Origin: Microbulbifer sp. VAAF005
Lineage (GTDB): Bacteria; Pseudomonadota; Gammaproteobacteria; Pseudomonadales; Cellvibrionaceae
Reading direction: 5' to 3'
Length of the DNA stretch: 64,000 nucleotides
Assembly (NCBI RefSeq): GCF_030012985.1
Contig: NZ_CP120233.1
Location: forward strand, 62,001-126,000
Both the position numbers and the translations under genes were made by a program. Shown piece by piece: positions 25,985 through 35,120 of the stretch (the first letter of the stretch is position 1; every line of letters begins with the position of its first letter). Under the pieces are notes generated by a model. That model saw nothing but the letters and a program-made list of their open reading frames with translations. It ran no database searches and was not told the DNA's origin.

Positions 25985-28024
25985 ATGTGTGGGATTGCAG
26001 GAATTTTTCATAGTTCAAGAATAATGCCAGTAGATGGCCAACTTCTTCTAAATATGGCCGCTATTCAGTTTCATCGCGGCCCGGATGGTATAGGTTTCGC
26101 AAACCCCGAAGGTTTGGGGATGGGAATGAGCCATGTTCGTTTGGCTATTAATGATCTCAGTAAAGACCGCGCATCCCAGCCATATATATCACAAGATGGC
26201 CGCTACTATTTGGTCCATAATGGTGAAATATATGACTATCAACGTATTAGGGCCAGATTGTGTATTTCTGGATCTTCTTTTTTTAGTAAAAGCGACTCCG
26301 AAGTTATTTTGCACCTCATAGCACAATTAGGTTTAAGCGAAGCTATCCAACATCTTCGAGGTGAGTTTGCTTTTGCTCTCTTTGATGCGGAAGAGGACTG
26401 TCTCTATTTGGTTAGAGATCGGTTTGGAGTGAAACCACTATATTGGACAAGAACCAAAATGGGTTTGGTATTTGGTTCTGAGATTAAATGCCTGTTCGCA
26501 CACCCCGATGTGCATCGACGTTTAACTCCGCATGGGATATATCATCAACTTATACAAGTTTCTGTTCCAGGAGAAACAGCTTTTGATGGTGTTTTTCAGG
26601 TTGAGCCTGGATGTATCAAAAAAATTAGCCGGTATGATTCCAGATTAGTGATTTCGCGGCATAAGTATTGGGATATTGGTTTTCCCGCATCGGGGGAAAA
26701 TGTCTCTAATAGAACAGATGAATATTATATTGAGGGGGTGCGTGAGAAGGTTATAGATGCAGTATCTTTAAGGCTTCAAGCAGATGTGCCGGTGGTCTAT
26801 TATCTTTCCGGCGGTATTGACTCTGGTAGTTTGTTGGGAGTAGGGGAGTCGCTTTCTCAGAAAATTCAGACCGCATTTACAATAGGTTTTGAAAGCCCAG
26901 AATACGATGAATCATCTATTGCAAGGGAGGTTGCGAGAGAAATTGGCACTAACCAATTAGTGATAAAAATTTCCGGCGAGGATATATACAAACACTACAC
27001 GGATACTGTCTGGCATACAGAAAGGACATTCTACAATACCTTGTCAGTTGCAAAGTTTTTACTGAGTAAGGCTGTTAGGTCTAATGGATATAAAGTTGTA
27101 ATAACAGGGGAGGGAGCGGATGAATTATTTTCAGGATATCCAGCATTTAAAAAGGACTTTTATATGTATGGTTCTCCTGGAGTTGAACGAGCCCAAAGAA
27201 GAGCTTGGCAGAAGTATCTAGAAGAGAGCAATAGCTTGTTTAAGGGAGCTATGTTGCCCATTACCCCTTATCGATCAGCGGAGATGGATAGGGTTCTGGG
27301 GTTCACCCCGGCTTGTTTACAAGCTTGGCTTAGTTGCCATTTTCATGCTGTAGAATTACTAAATGAAGATTGGCAGAATGAGATCTGCGGATACGATGCT
27401 GGGGGGGCTATTGTAAGTAAATTGGACTTATTACAAGTCGAAGGAAGGCACCCCCTGGATATATCCCAGTATGTCTGGCTAAAAACAATGTTTGAAACTC
27501 AGATATTGGGCTGGGTGAGTGACCGAGTGGATATGGCACACTCCATTGAAACCCGCCCAGCATTCCTTGATCATCATTTGGCTGAATTCGCTGCACAAAT
27601 CCCTCCCTCTATTCGGATTCGTGGGTCTACGGAAAAGTATGTTCTTCGCAAAGCTATGGATAAAATTCTACCTGATATTATTTGTAGAAAACAAAAGTTT
27701 GCATTTATGGCTCCCCCAGTAGATACAGTTTCTGGAGCCTGGAACTGGGTACATGAAATTATTGAAGAATATGTCACCCCAGTGAAGGTTGAATCAGCTG
27801 GGTTGTTGCAATACTCAGCCATAGATAGGTTGATTAAAGAATACAAGGCGCCGTCTATAGCGAGATCAAAAAAAGTTCAGTTGGATGCAATGCTAAATCA
27901 TATCCTGGGTGTACAAATATTGAACAGGCAGTTTATAGAAGCTGATTTGCCATCCCTAGCGCAGAAAAAAGCCTCTCTTCTTGGTTGGCATTTGGATCAT
28001 ATGGTTAAGAATTGTAAGGGGTAG
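25985..28024 (+). CDS. Asparagine-synthase-like glutamine-hydrolysing amidotransferase
   Basis: A 679-residue two-domain enzyme. The N-terminal class II glutaminase begins 'MCGIAGIFHSS', giving the catalytic Cys after Met removal, with 'QFHRGPDGIGF', 'VHNGEIYDYQRI' and 'RGEFAFALFD'. The C-terminal ATP-pyrophosphatase domain has the P-loop 'YYLSGGIDSGSLLG', 'ITGEGADELFSGYP' and 'DMAHSIETRPAFLDHHLAEFA'. These enzymes amidate a carboxylate through an acyl-adenylate, using ammonia from glutamine. The ATG at 25985 is fixed by the need for Cys at position 2. It is longer than E. coli AsnB (about 554) and lies 40 bases after a carbamoyltransferase-like gene with altered acceptor residues. A biosynthetic role other than asparagine supply is therefore possible. 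Confidence 0.85.
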   Translation: MCGIAGIFHSSRIMPVDGQLLLNMAAIQFHRGPDGIGFANPEGLGMGMSHVRLAINDLSKDRASQPYISQDGRYYLVHNGEIYDYQRIRARLCISGSSFFSKSDSEVILHLIAQLGLSEAIQHLRGEFAFALFDAEEDCLYLVRDRFGVKPLYWTRTKMGLVFGSEIKCLFAHPDVHRRLTPHGIYHQLIQVSVPGETAFDGVFQVEPGCIKKISRYDSRLVISRHKYWDIGFPASGENVSNRTDEYYIEGVREKVIDAVSLRLQADVPVVYYLSGGIDSGSLLGVGESLSQKIQTAFTIGFESPEYDESSIAREVAREIGTNQLVIKISGEDIYKHYTDTVWHTERTFYNTLSVAKFLLSKAVRSNGYKVVITGEGADELFSGYPAFKKDFYMYGSPGVERAQRRAWQKYLEESNSLFKGAMLPITPYRSAEMDRVLGFTPACLQAWLSCHFHAVELLNEDWQNEICGYDAGGAIVSKLDLLQVEGRHPLDISQYVWLKTMFETQILGWVSDRVDMAHSIETRPAFLDHHLAEFAAQIPPSIRIRGSTEKYVLRKAMDKILPDIICRKQKFAFMAPPVDTVSGAWNWVHEIIEEYVTPVKVESAGLLQYSAIDRLIKEYKAPSIARSKKVQLDAMLNHILGVQILNRQFIEADLPSLAQKKASLLGWHLDHMVKNCKG

Positions 28025-28390
28025 GAGGGGGTGTGAAATAGTTCGCAAGAGTGTCGTATTTATTTGCTATTTATCCGACTTAACTCTATTGCCCTCCCTT
28101 TGGTCGATTAAATAATGATAACAATTCGGTGTGTCATATAATTCAGTAGTTAGCGTTGAATGGGTTAATTTGCAGAACTGTAAGGGACATTGAGGCAGTT
28201 GTCCCAAGAGCTTTTACTTTGTTTTTTACCAATCGAAATCCATTTAACTATAGCCAAAAAAATAATTAAAGTTCAGAAGATTTCGCCTTCGCGGTGGAGC
28301 TTTTAAGGGCGTTCATTTTTTACAAGGATAGTAAGGCTCTCGTCATATGGGGGGATCTTTCTGTATCTAAAAAAAATAGGTGCCCCGACG
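28025..28390. other. Gene-free stretch after the amidotransferase gene
   Basis: 366 A+T-rich bases with no supported coding frame. The right end has the leader of the discoidin/di-haem gene. I see no clear terminator stem for the amidotransferase gene and no repeat. Confidence 0.35.
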
Positions 28391-31377
28391 ATGAGAAATA
28401 CAATTTTTGTAAGTTGTATCCTAACCCTATCATCTCTTTTTTGTTCCAGTGTAACGGCTGAACTTCTGTCTGAAGGTCGAAGTGTTACTGCAAGTACGGA
28501 GTTGCAGTCGGCATCTTTTGCCGTTGACAATGATATGAGTACACGCTGGGAAAGCTCACATCAGGTAGATCCCAGTACTATAACCATAGACCTGGGTACT
28601 ACTTCTGAGCTAGAGCAAGTGGTTCTCTACTGGGAGGCTGCAAATGCGGATACTTATAAACTTGAAGCTTCGAATGATGGACAGGAATGGGAGCTGTTAG
28701 CGGAGTCTTCCGATGGAGAATTTGGAGATAGAACAGATACTTTTCAAATATCCGGTAAGTTTCGGTATATACGGTTGAATGGATTGACTCGTAGTGATGG
28801 AAATTTTTGGGGATACTCAATCTATGAATTTCAGGTCTATGGCGAACCTATTTATAACTCGGTGGAGGAGACCCCGAGTAACGTAGGAACTAATATTGCT
28901 CTGGAAGCTACAATTTCTTCTTCCGTAGGTGAAGCTGCTTTTGCTATTGATGATTTGAGAGGCACTGCCTGGGAGGGAGAAGGTGATGCAGTCTATCTAT
29001 CATTGGACATTGGTGAAGCAATAGAATTGACGAAGGTAATCATAGACTGGGGTGATGATAATGCCGCTAGTTATGAAATACTGGCTTCCAATGATGGTAA
29101 TGAATGGGTGACTCTTGTTGATGCATATGATGGGGAGTATGGGGCTAGAATTGATAGTCACCAGCTGTCAGGCAGCTACCGCTACCTACGAATTCAGGGG
29201 AATGAGTTAAGTGAAGGAAGCTCTCAATACACTATTTGGGAGCTTATGTTGTTTGATGAGGCATTAAATTTTGTTTCCACTAATAGAACTCTAAGTTACA
29301 CACCACTTTTCGATAGTAGTTATTCTGCTGATGAATCTCAAAATTGGTATGTAGAAGAAGATGGAACTATTGTGACATTTGCTAGTGGCAGGGCCAGGTC
29401 GCGTCATGAGTCCGAGGGATCATTTTATACTTTTCCTACCTTTTATTTTGAACATAGAAGCTTTGGCCTTGAAATTCATGATCACACTCCAAAAGGTGAA
29501 AGCCTAATTGAAATCTATTATTCTCCTGAATATGCCCACTATCGCTCTCCAGAGTGCCGATCAGCATACTCAAATGTGTACCGAGCGGATTTCAACAATA
29601 ATGCTAAGTTTGAGGATACTCCTTTAATAGAGGCTGATGAGGATGGAAGTGGGCAAGTATGGGTGTGTTTAATTACTTTTGATGCACACAATGGGGATGA
29701 TGGTATTCTTGAAGCCGGTGAATGGATGGAATTTGAATTCCAGCAATTTCTGGGGCAATACGATGGGGATGAGAATGTAGAAGGCCAGACTATCTACTAT
29801 ACCAATACTTACCGTATACAATTGGGCGAGCCTGGTATCTATCTTGTCAATGATAATGACATTGATGAAAGTATTCGTTCTGGAGGTAGTGCGACAGCGA
29901 CTCCAATAATTGCGGGAGATTCTGTACCTGCCACTGAAATTATCTCAGAAAATTTGTCGGAGCAGACTTTAACTTATTATGTCGGTGGCGATGGCTCATG
30001 GGTTAGCGGTGATTCAGATGACGCCACTCAAGTTACGTATCCAATTTTGGATGGGGTCGACATATACGATACTTATATAGTTGATAGTGGCATTGCCGAT
30101 TGGACTGCGTATATGCAGGAAGTATCGAATATTCAGTGGGATACCCATAATACATTTTTGCGTGGTAGAAGGTTGTTTCACACTGATTTTGATTCTGGGG
30201 ATCACGAAGAGGAGGGGAATCCAAGCTTTTCAGAACTGGCAGACTTGGCCACTGATCTTAAAATAGAGAATTCATGCTTTGCGTGTCATATCAATAATGG
30301 GCGTGGACCGTCTCCAGAGGATGGCTATTTCCCAGAAACGATGGTTATGAAACTGGGATCGGGCGGGCTCAATACCGAAAGTCAAGCATTGCCCCATCAC
30401 TACTTTGGTCATTTATTGCAAACTGTTACTTCTGATGATGAGATAGAAGCTGAAGGGCAGGTGGCAGTTACCTATGAAGAGGTGCTGGATTACTACTCTG
30501 ACGGAACTGCGTATACCTTGAGAAAACCAGTCTACAGTATCGAAAAGCTCGATGGTACTGGAAGCGATATAGTGTACTTTTCCCCCGTATGCCGCAACAA
30601 ATACTGGGGCTAGGGTTACTCGAGGCGGTGCCTGAGTCTGAGATCTTGGAGTGGCATGATCCAGATGATTCCGATGAGGATGGGATTTCAGGTCGGGCCG
30701 CTCTGGTAAAGGAATTTGACAGTGGCCTTCCATATATCGCGCGCTTTGGCTGGAAGTCCAGTCATGCCAGTCTAACCAGCTTTACGCAAGATGCTCTCAA
30801 TAATGACATTGGAGTCACCAGCGGTAACGGTGATGCTGATTGTGGGTATGAGCAGTTAACTTGTAGGCAATATAGTGAACATTCAGCTGAGTTAGCAGAT
30901 GAGTATCTGCAAGATTTGGTGGGTTACCTTCAGGCTCTGGGAGCGCCTCCCCGTGATCAAGATAGTATTTCTAACGACTCCGTGCTTGCCGGAGAGGGGC
31001 TGTTCTCTGAGGCTGGGTGCGACGCCTGCCATCGCACTGAAATGAATACTGATCATCGCCACCCCCTGGCTGAGCTAAGGGGGAATACCATACACCCCTA
31101 TACTGACCTGTTGCTCCACGATATGGGAGAAGAGCTGGCGGACTCTCTGACTGAATCTACTGATTACAACCAGGAATGGAGAACGCCGCCATTATGGGGG
31201 TTGGGTATGGCTGCCGCTGTAAATGGGCATAGTAGCTTTCTACATGATGGTCGGGCGAGATCTATTGAGGAGGCTATTTTATGGCATGGTGGAGAGGCTT
31301 GGGAAAGCAGGGAAAATTATCGTTCCATGAGTGATTCAGAGAGGGCAGATCTGCTAGAGTTTTTACGATCCCTTTAA
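28391..31377 (+). pseudogene. Exported discoidin-discoidin-di-haem oxidoreductase protein, split by a frameshift
   Basis: The first part (28391-30613) has a signal peptide (residues 1-23, ending 'SSVTA'), two F5/8 type C (discoidin) domains at about residues 25-155 and 165-295 ('NDMSTRWESS', 'ASNDGQEWELLAESSDGEFG' and the parallel 'ASNDGNEWVTLVDAYDGEYG'), a linker, and the first haem motif C-F-A-C-H near residue 635. It stops inside the di-haem domain. The second part (30589-31377) resumes with 'ILGLGLLEAVPESEIL', has haem motif C-D-A-C-H and ends 'SSFLHDGRARSIEEAILWHG'. Adding one C to the five-C run at 30582-30586 gives 'YFSPRMPQQILGLGLLEAV', the normal DHOR sequence, and one protein of about 995 residues. 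Discoidin domains usually bind carbohydrate, so a surface-directed redox enzyme is plausible. Confidence 0.85.
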
Positions 31378-31498
31378 CTATATGGTTTTTTCCAGAGTTG
31401 ATCATTAGTCAGCAATCAACTCTGGCGACTAATCGGTGTGCAATTTCATAATTTTATATTGCTGCTAGGTAGTCATTTAGAAAGGTGTTAGCGTTTCT

Positions 31499-32677
31499 TC
31501 AAAAATCGCTCTTTTCAGTTAGTGTTAGATCCACCTTTTCGCAAAGATCTTTTAGGGTGCCAGCCCCAACTTGCTGCATCACCTGAGTTAATTGAGCCTT
31601 TAGCAAGTAGATTGCATGGTCGCCCCCCTTTTCAGCTAGGGCGCAGACACTGTACATAAAAAACCGTCCAAGGAAACAAAACTTAGCTCCAAGCCCACAA
31701 GCACCGGCAATATCTGCGCCGGATCTAATGCCACTATCAATTGCCAGTGGAATTTTGTTTTGGTAGCCAGAGAAGTGGTTCAACATCGGAAGTGTTGCTT
31801 CTCCAAGGTCGAGCTGTCGTGCACCATGATTGGACAAAATTACTCCATCTGCCCCAAGTTGGATTGCCCTCTGTAGGTCCGGTTCACTCATGACTCCTTT
31901 GATTATAAGCTTGTGAGGCCATAGGTCCCTTATATGCTTCAAACTGTCAAAATCTAACGGGCCCATAGTCGTAGTATTCATGAATTCGGTCAGTTCAAGT
32001 TTCTTATTATCGTTGTTGATGTAACATTCAAGGTTCTTAAATTTGGGTAGGCCATATCGTAATGTGGATAGGCTCCAATGGGGTTTAAGTATCGCTTGCC
32101 AGATATTCTTAATATTTAATTTCGGTGGCATTGCCAATCCATTATGAAAGTCCCTGGGACGTAAGCCAAAAGTGGGAACATCAATGGTAATGACCAAATG
32201 TTGGTACTGTGCTGTGGTTAGCCTGGATATCAAATCAGAAAGGATGGCTGGCTCAGTTGGATTATAGAGCTGGTACCAGGCTGTTCCCTGAGTGACTTGA
32301 GCTATTTTTTCCAGTGATTCTGAAGAAACGGTACTGAGAATGAAGGGGATATTGTGCTTGTAGGCGGCTCTAGCAAGTATCACTGGCGCATTTGGCCACA
32401 TAAGCCCTTGTAGCCCGATGGGTGCTATGCCAAAAGGGGCACTGTATAGCTTACCGAACAGTTGGCAACTCAAATCTGGTGTCAAGTTTGGGCGAATGTA
32501 TTCAGGTGTCATTTTGACAAAGTTAAAGGCTCGGCGATTGCGGTGTAGGCCAATATCGTCCATGCAGCCCTCTATCAGATATTCGTAAGAGAATTTCGGA
32601 ATTTTCTGTTTTGCTCTTTTTCTCAGTGTTTTTGAGCTTGCGAAGTGACGGTTGAATAGGTTGTTATACTTGGTCAC
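31499..32677 (-). CDS. FMN-dependent alpha-hydroxy-acid dehydrogenase (L-lactate dehydrogenase-like)
   Basis: A 392-residue cytosolic or membrane-peripheral flavoprotein of the LldD/glycolate-oxidase family. Family landmarks are 'KIPKFSYEYLIEGCMDD' at the N-terminus, 'PFGIAPIGLQGLMWP', 'FILSTVSSESLE', 'WYQLYNP', 'ITIDVPTFGLRPRD', 'LIIKGVMSEPDLQRAIQLGA' and the catalytic-histidine motif 'LSNHGARQLD'. 'IDSGIRSGADI' follows. The enzymes oxidise L-2-hydroxy acids such as L-lactate to the 2-oxo acid. Substrate cannot be fixed: LldD proper has 'NHGGRQLD', and the Ala here is a mild change. A perfect 7-bp-arm palindrome lies about 90 bases upstream. No lactate permease or LldR regulator is adjacent. 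Confidence 0.88.
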   Translation of the reverse strand: MTKYNNLFNRHFASSKTLRKRAKQKIPKFSYEYLIEGCMDDIGLHRNRRAFNFVKMTPEYIRPNLTPDLSCQLFGKLYSAPFGIAPIGLQGLMWPNAPVILARAAYKHNIPFILSTVSSESLEKIAQVTQGTAWYQLYNPTEPAILSDLISRLTTAQYQHLVITIDVPTFGLRPRDFHNGLAMPPKLNIKNIWQAILKPHWSLSTLRYGLPKFKNLECYINNDNKKLELTEFMNTTTMGPLDFDSLKHIRDLWPHKLIIKGVMSEPDLQRAIQLGADGVILSNHGARQLDLGEATLPMLNHFSGYQNKIPLAIDSGIRSGADIAGACGLGAKFCFLGRFFMYSVCALAEKGGDHAIYLLKAQLTQVMQQVGAGTLKDLCEKVDLTLTEKSDF

Positions 32678-33129
32678 AGGTAGACCTTCCCAGATTGTAC
32701 TAGTTCTTAGATTAGTCTATCTGGTTGGTGGGTGCCTTTTCGGAGTAGGATGTAAAGCTGTCGAGGAGGTACTTATGTACCTCTAGGTGTCTATATGGAA
32801 ATAATCAAATGCGAATTTTTCGATAAGCTGTGAAAATATTAAAGTTATTCCAGTCCAGAAAAAATTATTTCCCAAGTTTAATTTTATCTAATTGCCACCC
32901 ATACCAGAAAGAATACTGAGGCTTAGCATAGATGGTGGCTAGGTAGAATTATGAGATTTTTTTCTTGTCGGGTAACGGCTGAGTAGGAGTTGAAGTCAGG
33001 ACAGAGAGTATAAGTTGAGGCAGTTCACGCAGGTTGCGAATTTTTCGGTATTTACTTGAAATCAACAGTTCTATATATTTATATCCCGGTTCTTTTTAAA
33101 CGGATTTGGTTTTTAATAAAGGTATATCT
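32678..33129. other. Gene-free stretch between the hydroxy-acid dehydrogenase and a small secreted protein
   Basis: 452 A+T-rich bases between divergent genes. It holds the palindrome listed separately at 32766-32783 and the leader of the small exported protein (AAAGGTATATCT before its ATG). No coding frame is supported. Confidence 0.35.
32766..32783. promoter_or_regulatory. Perfect palindrome upstream of the hydroxy-acid dehydrogenase
   Basis: GAGGTACTTATGTACCTC has 7-bp arms around TTAT and lies about 90 bases before the start of the minus-strand dehydrogenase gene. Its size and GGTAC/GTACC arms resemble a dimeric repressor site of GntR type. No regulator gene is next to it, so this is a candidate only. 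Confidence 0.4.
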
Positions 33130-33462
33130 ATGCGGGTTTTATTTGTGGTGATCTTGGGTTTTTATTCTGCATTAAGTAATGCTGAGCTTGTTTATTCTGG
33201 CAAAATCGCTCAGATTCATACTGGCCCCCAATATCAAGGGCGAGTCTTTGTTGAAACCGAAGATTTACCAGTTGGGGATGTCGCCTGTTCAACAAATGGT
33301 AGTTTTTCATATGTTTTTGATGGAACTACTGAAGAGGGAAGTTTGTATTTGAGCATTCTTTTATCTGCGTTGGCGGCGGGGAGAGATGTAATTATAAAGA
33401 GTAGTGATGATTGCACTCTTTATACAAATGTCGCAGATTTAAGAAATTTATCTATTAAGTAA
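33130..33462 (+). CDS. Small exported protein of unknown function
   Basis: A 110-residue protein with a clear signal peptide (residues 1-18, ending 'ALSNAE'). The ATG at 33130 is preferred over an upstream in-frame TTG because AAAGG lies 8 bases before it and the signal sequence starts there. The mature part (about 92 residues) has two cysteines ('DVACSTNGSF' and 'SDDCTLYTN') that could form one disulfide, and alternates short strands. I recognise no family with certainty. The gene stands alone in an A+T-rich stretch. Confidence 0.6.
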   Translation: MRVLFVVILGFYSALSNAELVYSGKIAQIHTGPQYQGRVFVETEDLPVGDVACSTNGSFSYVFDGTTEEGSLYLSILLSALAAGRDVIIKSSDDCTLYTNVADLRNLSIK

Positions 33463-33618
33463 TTTAAAAGCTTATGTGGTCCTGATGTCTCTGACAGGCC
33501 CTAAGTATCTTTTAAAAGTATAGAGTCTATTCTGACATCTTATTATAGATATAGCTGTTTGGGGAAATTCAGAAACTAGAAAAACCTGAGTCTCCCCGGC
33601 AGCTTAGGATGTGAGCAG

Positions 33619-34047
33619 TTATTCTGAAACCCCAGAGCTAGAAAAATCCCTACCGAGCTGATCCAATGTGATCTCACCAAATTGCGCGAGTAAAATACTC
33701 TCGGCCTCATCCATTGCATCCTTTAGAGCGGCATTTACTGCGTGCTCAATGATACAGTTAGTGTGTTCGTCTGTCAGACCAATGGTAAAAACTGAGCTGT
33801 CTCCCAGCGCTTTATGGATATCCAGAAGTGTAATTTCATTAAGGGGCTTCGCGAGTGACCAGCCCCCATTGTGCCCTTTACTGGAGCGCACGTACCCCTG
33901 ATCCCGCAATAGCGCCATAGTTCTGCGAGCCACCACAGGATTGGTGAGGAGCATAGCTGCCATCTTGTCTGAGGTAACCGGCTTGTCGGTCATGTTCAAA
34001 TGGATAAGGACATGAAGTGCCCGGGATAATCGGCTGTCTTTGCGCAT
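33619..34047 (-). CDS. Rrf2-family transcriptional regulator
   Basis: A 142-residue Rrf2-type winged-helix regulator. The N-terminal DNA-binding region carries 'SRLSRALHVLIHLN', 'VTSDKMAAMLLTNPVVARRT' and 'LLRDQGYVRSSKGHNGGWSL', which are typical Rrf2 helices and wing. Only one cysteine (in 'EHTNCIIEHAVN') remains where IscR and NsrR have three iron-sulfur ligands, so it probably does not carry an iron-sulfur cluster and is closer to the YwnA-like group. It is divergent from a thioredoxin-reductase-like flavoprotein, and a TGTAAC-N7-GTTACA dyad lies in the shared promoter region. Control of itself and the flavoprotein gene is a reasonable inference. Confidence 0.9.
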   Translation of the reverse strand: MRKDSRLSRALHVLIHLNMTDKPVTSDKMAAMLLTNPVVARRTMALLRDQGYVRSSKGHNGGWSLAKPLNEITLLDIHKALGDSSVFTIGLTDEHTNCIIEHAVNAALKDAMDEAESILLAQFGEITLDQLGRDFSSSGVSE

Positions 34048-34125
34048 AATTCACCTAAATTTCTGATCCTGCAGTTTATCACGAAACTTTTGCTGTTACG
34101 TGTGTTGTACGGTTTTGAATTTTTG

Positions 34126-34144
34126 TGTAACAATAAAAGTTACA
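34126..34144. promoter_or_regulatory. Inverted repeat TGTAAC-N7-GTTACA, candidate Rrf2 operator
   Basis: A perfect dyad with 6-bp arms and a 7-base A+T spacer in the region between the divergent Rrf2 and flavoprotein genes, about 20 bases before the flavoprotein start. A partial copy (TGTTACGTG...GTAC) lies just upstream at about 34094-34110. The position suits an operator for the neighbouring regulator. Confidence 0.55.
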
Positions 34145-34163
34145 TGATATCGGAGGGATGGCT

Positions 34164-35063
34164 ATGGATACGGATGTATTGATTATCGGTGGAAGTTTTG
34201 CCGGTCTGTCTGCGGCGATGCAGCTGGTTCGCGGCAGGCGCAAGGTCGTTGTACTGGATGCTAAAAGACCTAGAAACCGCTTTGCAAAAGCGTCCCATGG
34301 AGTGTTTTGCCTGGATGGTAAGAGGCCTGAGGAAATTCGTAGCACGGCGCTTTCCCAGCTACAGGCTTACTCGAGCTTCCAGGTGGTTGAAGGCACTGCG
34401 GATAGTGTGGATGTCCAGGAAGAGGGGTTTGCTGTTGCTGCACAGGGAGGTACCACTTTTAAAGCGAAGAGGCTAATTCTTGCAACCGGCATTACGGATC
34501 AGCTACCGGATATCCCTGGCGTGAAAGAGCGCTGGGGTAGGAGTGTGATTCACTGCCCCTATTGCCACGGCTATGAGCTGAGTGATCGCCCTTTAGGTGT
34601 GCTGGCTACCAGCGAGCTGTCTTTCCACCAGGCGGCGATGATTCCCGATTGGGGCGCAACTACCTTGTTTACCCAGGGCCAATTCAATCCGCAGGGGGAA
34701 GTGCTCGATCATCTGCTGGCTCGGGGAGTAATGCTGGAAGAAGCCCCGATTACGCAGTTGGAGGGAGAGGGGGATAGTTTAAGTGAAGTTGTTTTAGCAG
34801 ATGGCCGCAAGTTGCCACTGGAGGGGCTCTACGTGAGCCCCAAAGCGGAATTGACCTCTCCGTTTATCGATAAATTGGGGTTGGAGCTGGAGGAGTCTTT
34901 CACCGGGCGGATTGTGAAGGTGGATGGCTTTAAGGAAACTTCTGTAAAGGGGGTCTTTGCTGCTGGGGATTTATCCAACCCGATGCAAAGCGGAACCTTC
35001 GCGATTGCATCCGGCACCATGGCGGGTGTTGGGGCTCATCGCTCGCTGATATTTAACCAGTGA
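34164..35063 (+). CDS. Thioredoxin-reductase-like NAD(P)/FAD flavoprotein
   Basis: A 299-residue pyridine-nucleotide-disulfide oxidoreductase of the short TrxB-like type. The FAD-binding motif is 'VLIIGGSFAGLSAAMQL' at the N-terminus, the second nucleotide-binding region centres on 'RLILATGITDQLPDIPG', the redox pair sits in 'HCPYCHGYELSD', and 'GVFAAGDLSNPMQSGTFAIA' closes the FAD site. The NADPH-binding glycine motif is poorly conserved ('PLGVLATSELSFHQA'). I prefer the ATG at 34164 because GGAGG at 34152-34156 is 7 bases before it; the ATG at 34158 is too close. It is divergent from an Rrf2 regulator, a common pairing. The physiological partner is unknown. Confidence 0.87.
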   Translation: MDTDVLIIGGSFAGLSAAMQLVRGRRKVVVLDAKRPRNRFAKASHGVFCLDGKRPEEIRSTALSQLQAYSSFQVVEGTADSVDVQEEGFAVAAQGGTTFKAKRLILATGITDQLPDIPGVKERWGRSVIHCPYCHGYELSDRPLGVLATSELSFHQAAMIPDWGATTLFTQGQFNPQGEVLDHLLARGVMLEEAPITQLEGEGDSLSEVVLADGRKLPLEGLYVSPKAELTSPFIDKLGLELEESFTGRIVKVDGFKETSVKGVFAAGDLSNPMQSGTFAIASGTMAGVGAHRSLIFNQ

Positions 35064-35120
35064 CTTTTAAATACCGGTGGGAGTTCGTTGGAGATATGCC
35101 ACAAAAAGAATTTGGTATCT

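Noticed and set aside
30589..31377. Separate small di-haem protein starting at the ATG at 30589
   Set aside because: It begins in the middle of a DHOR domain without signal peptide; it is the frameshifted end of the upstream gene.
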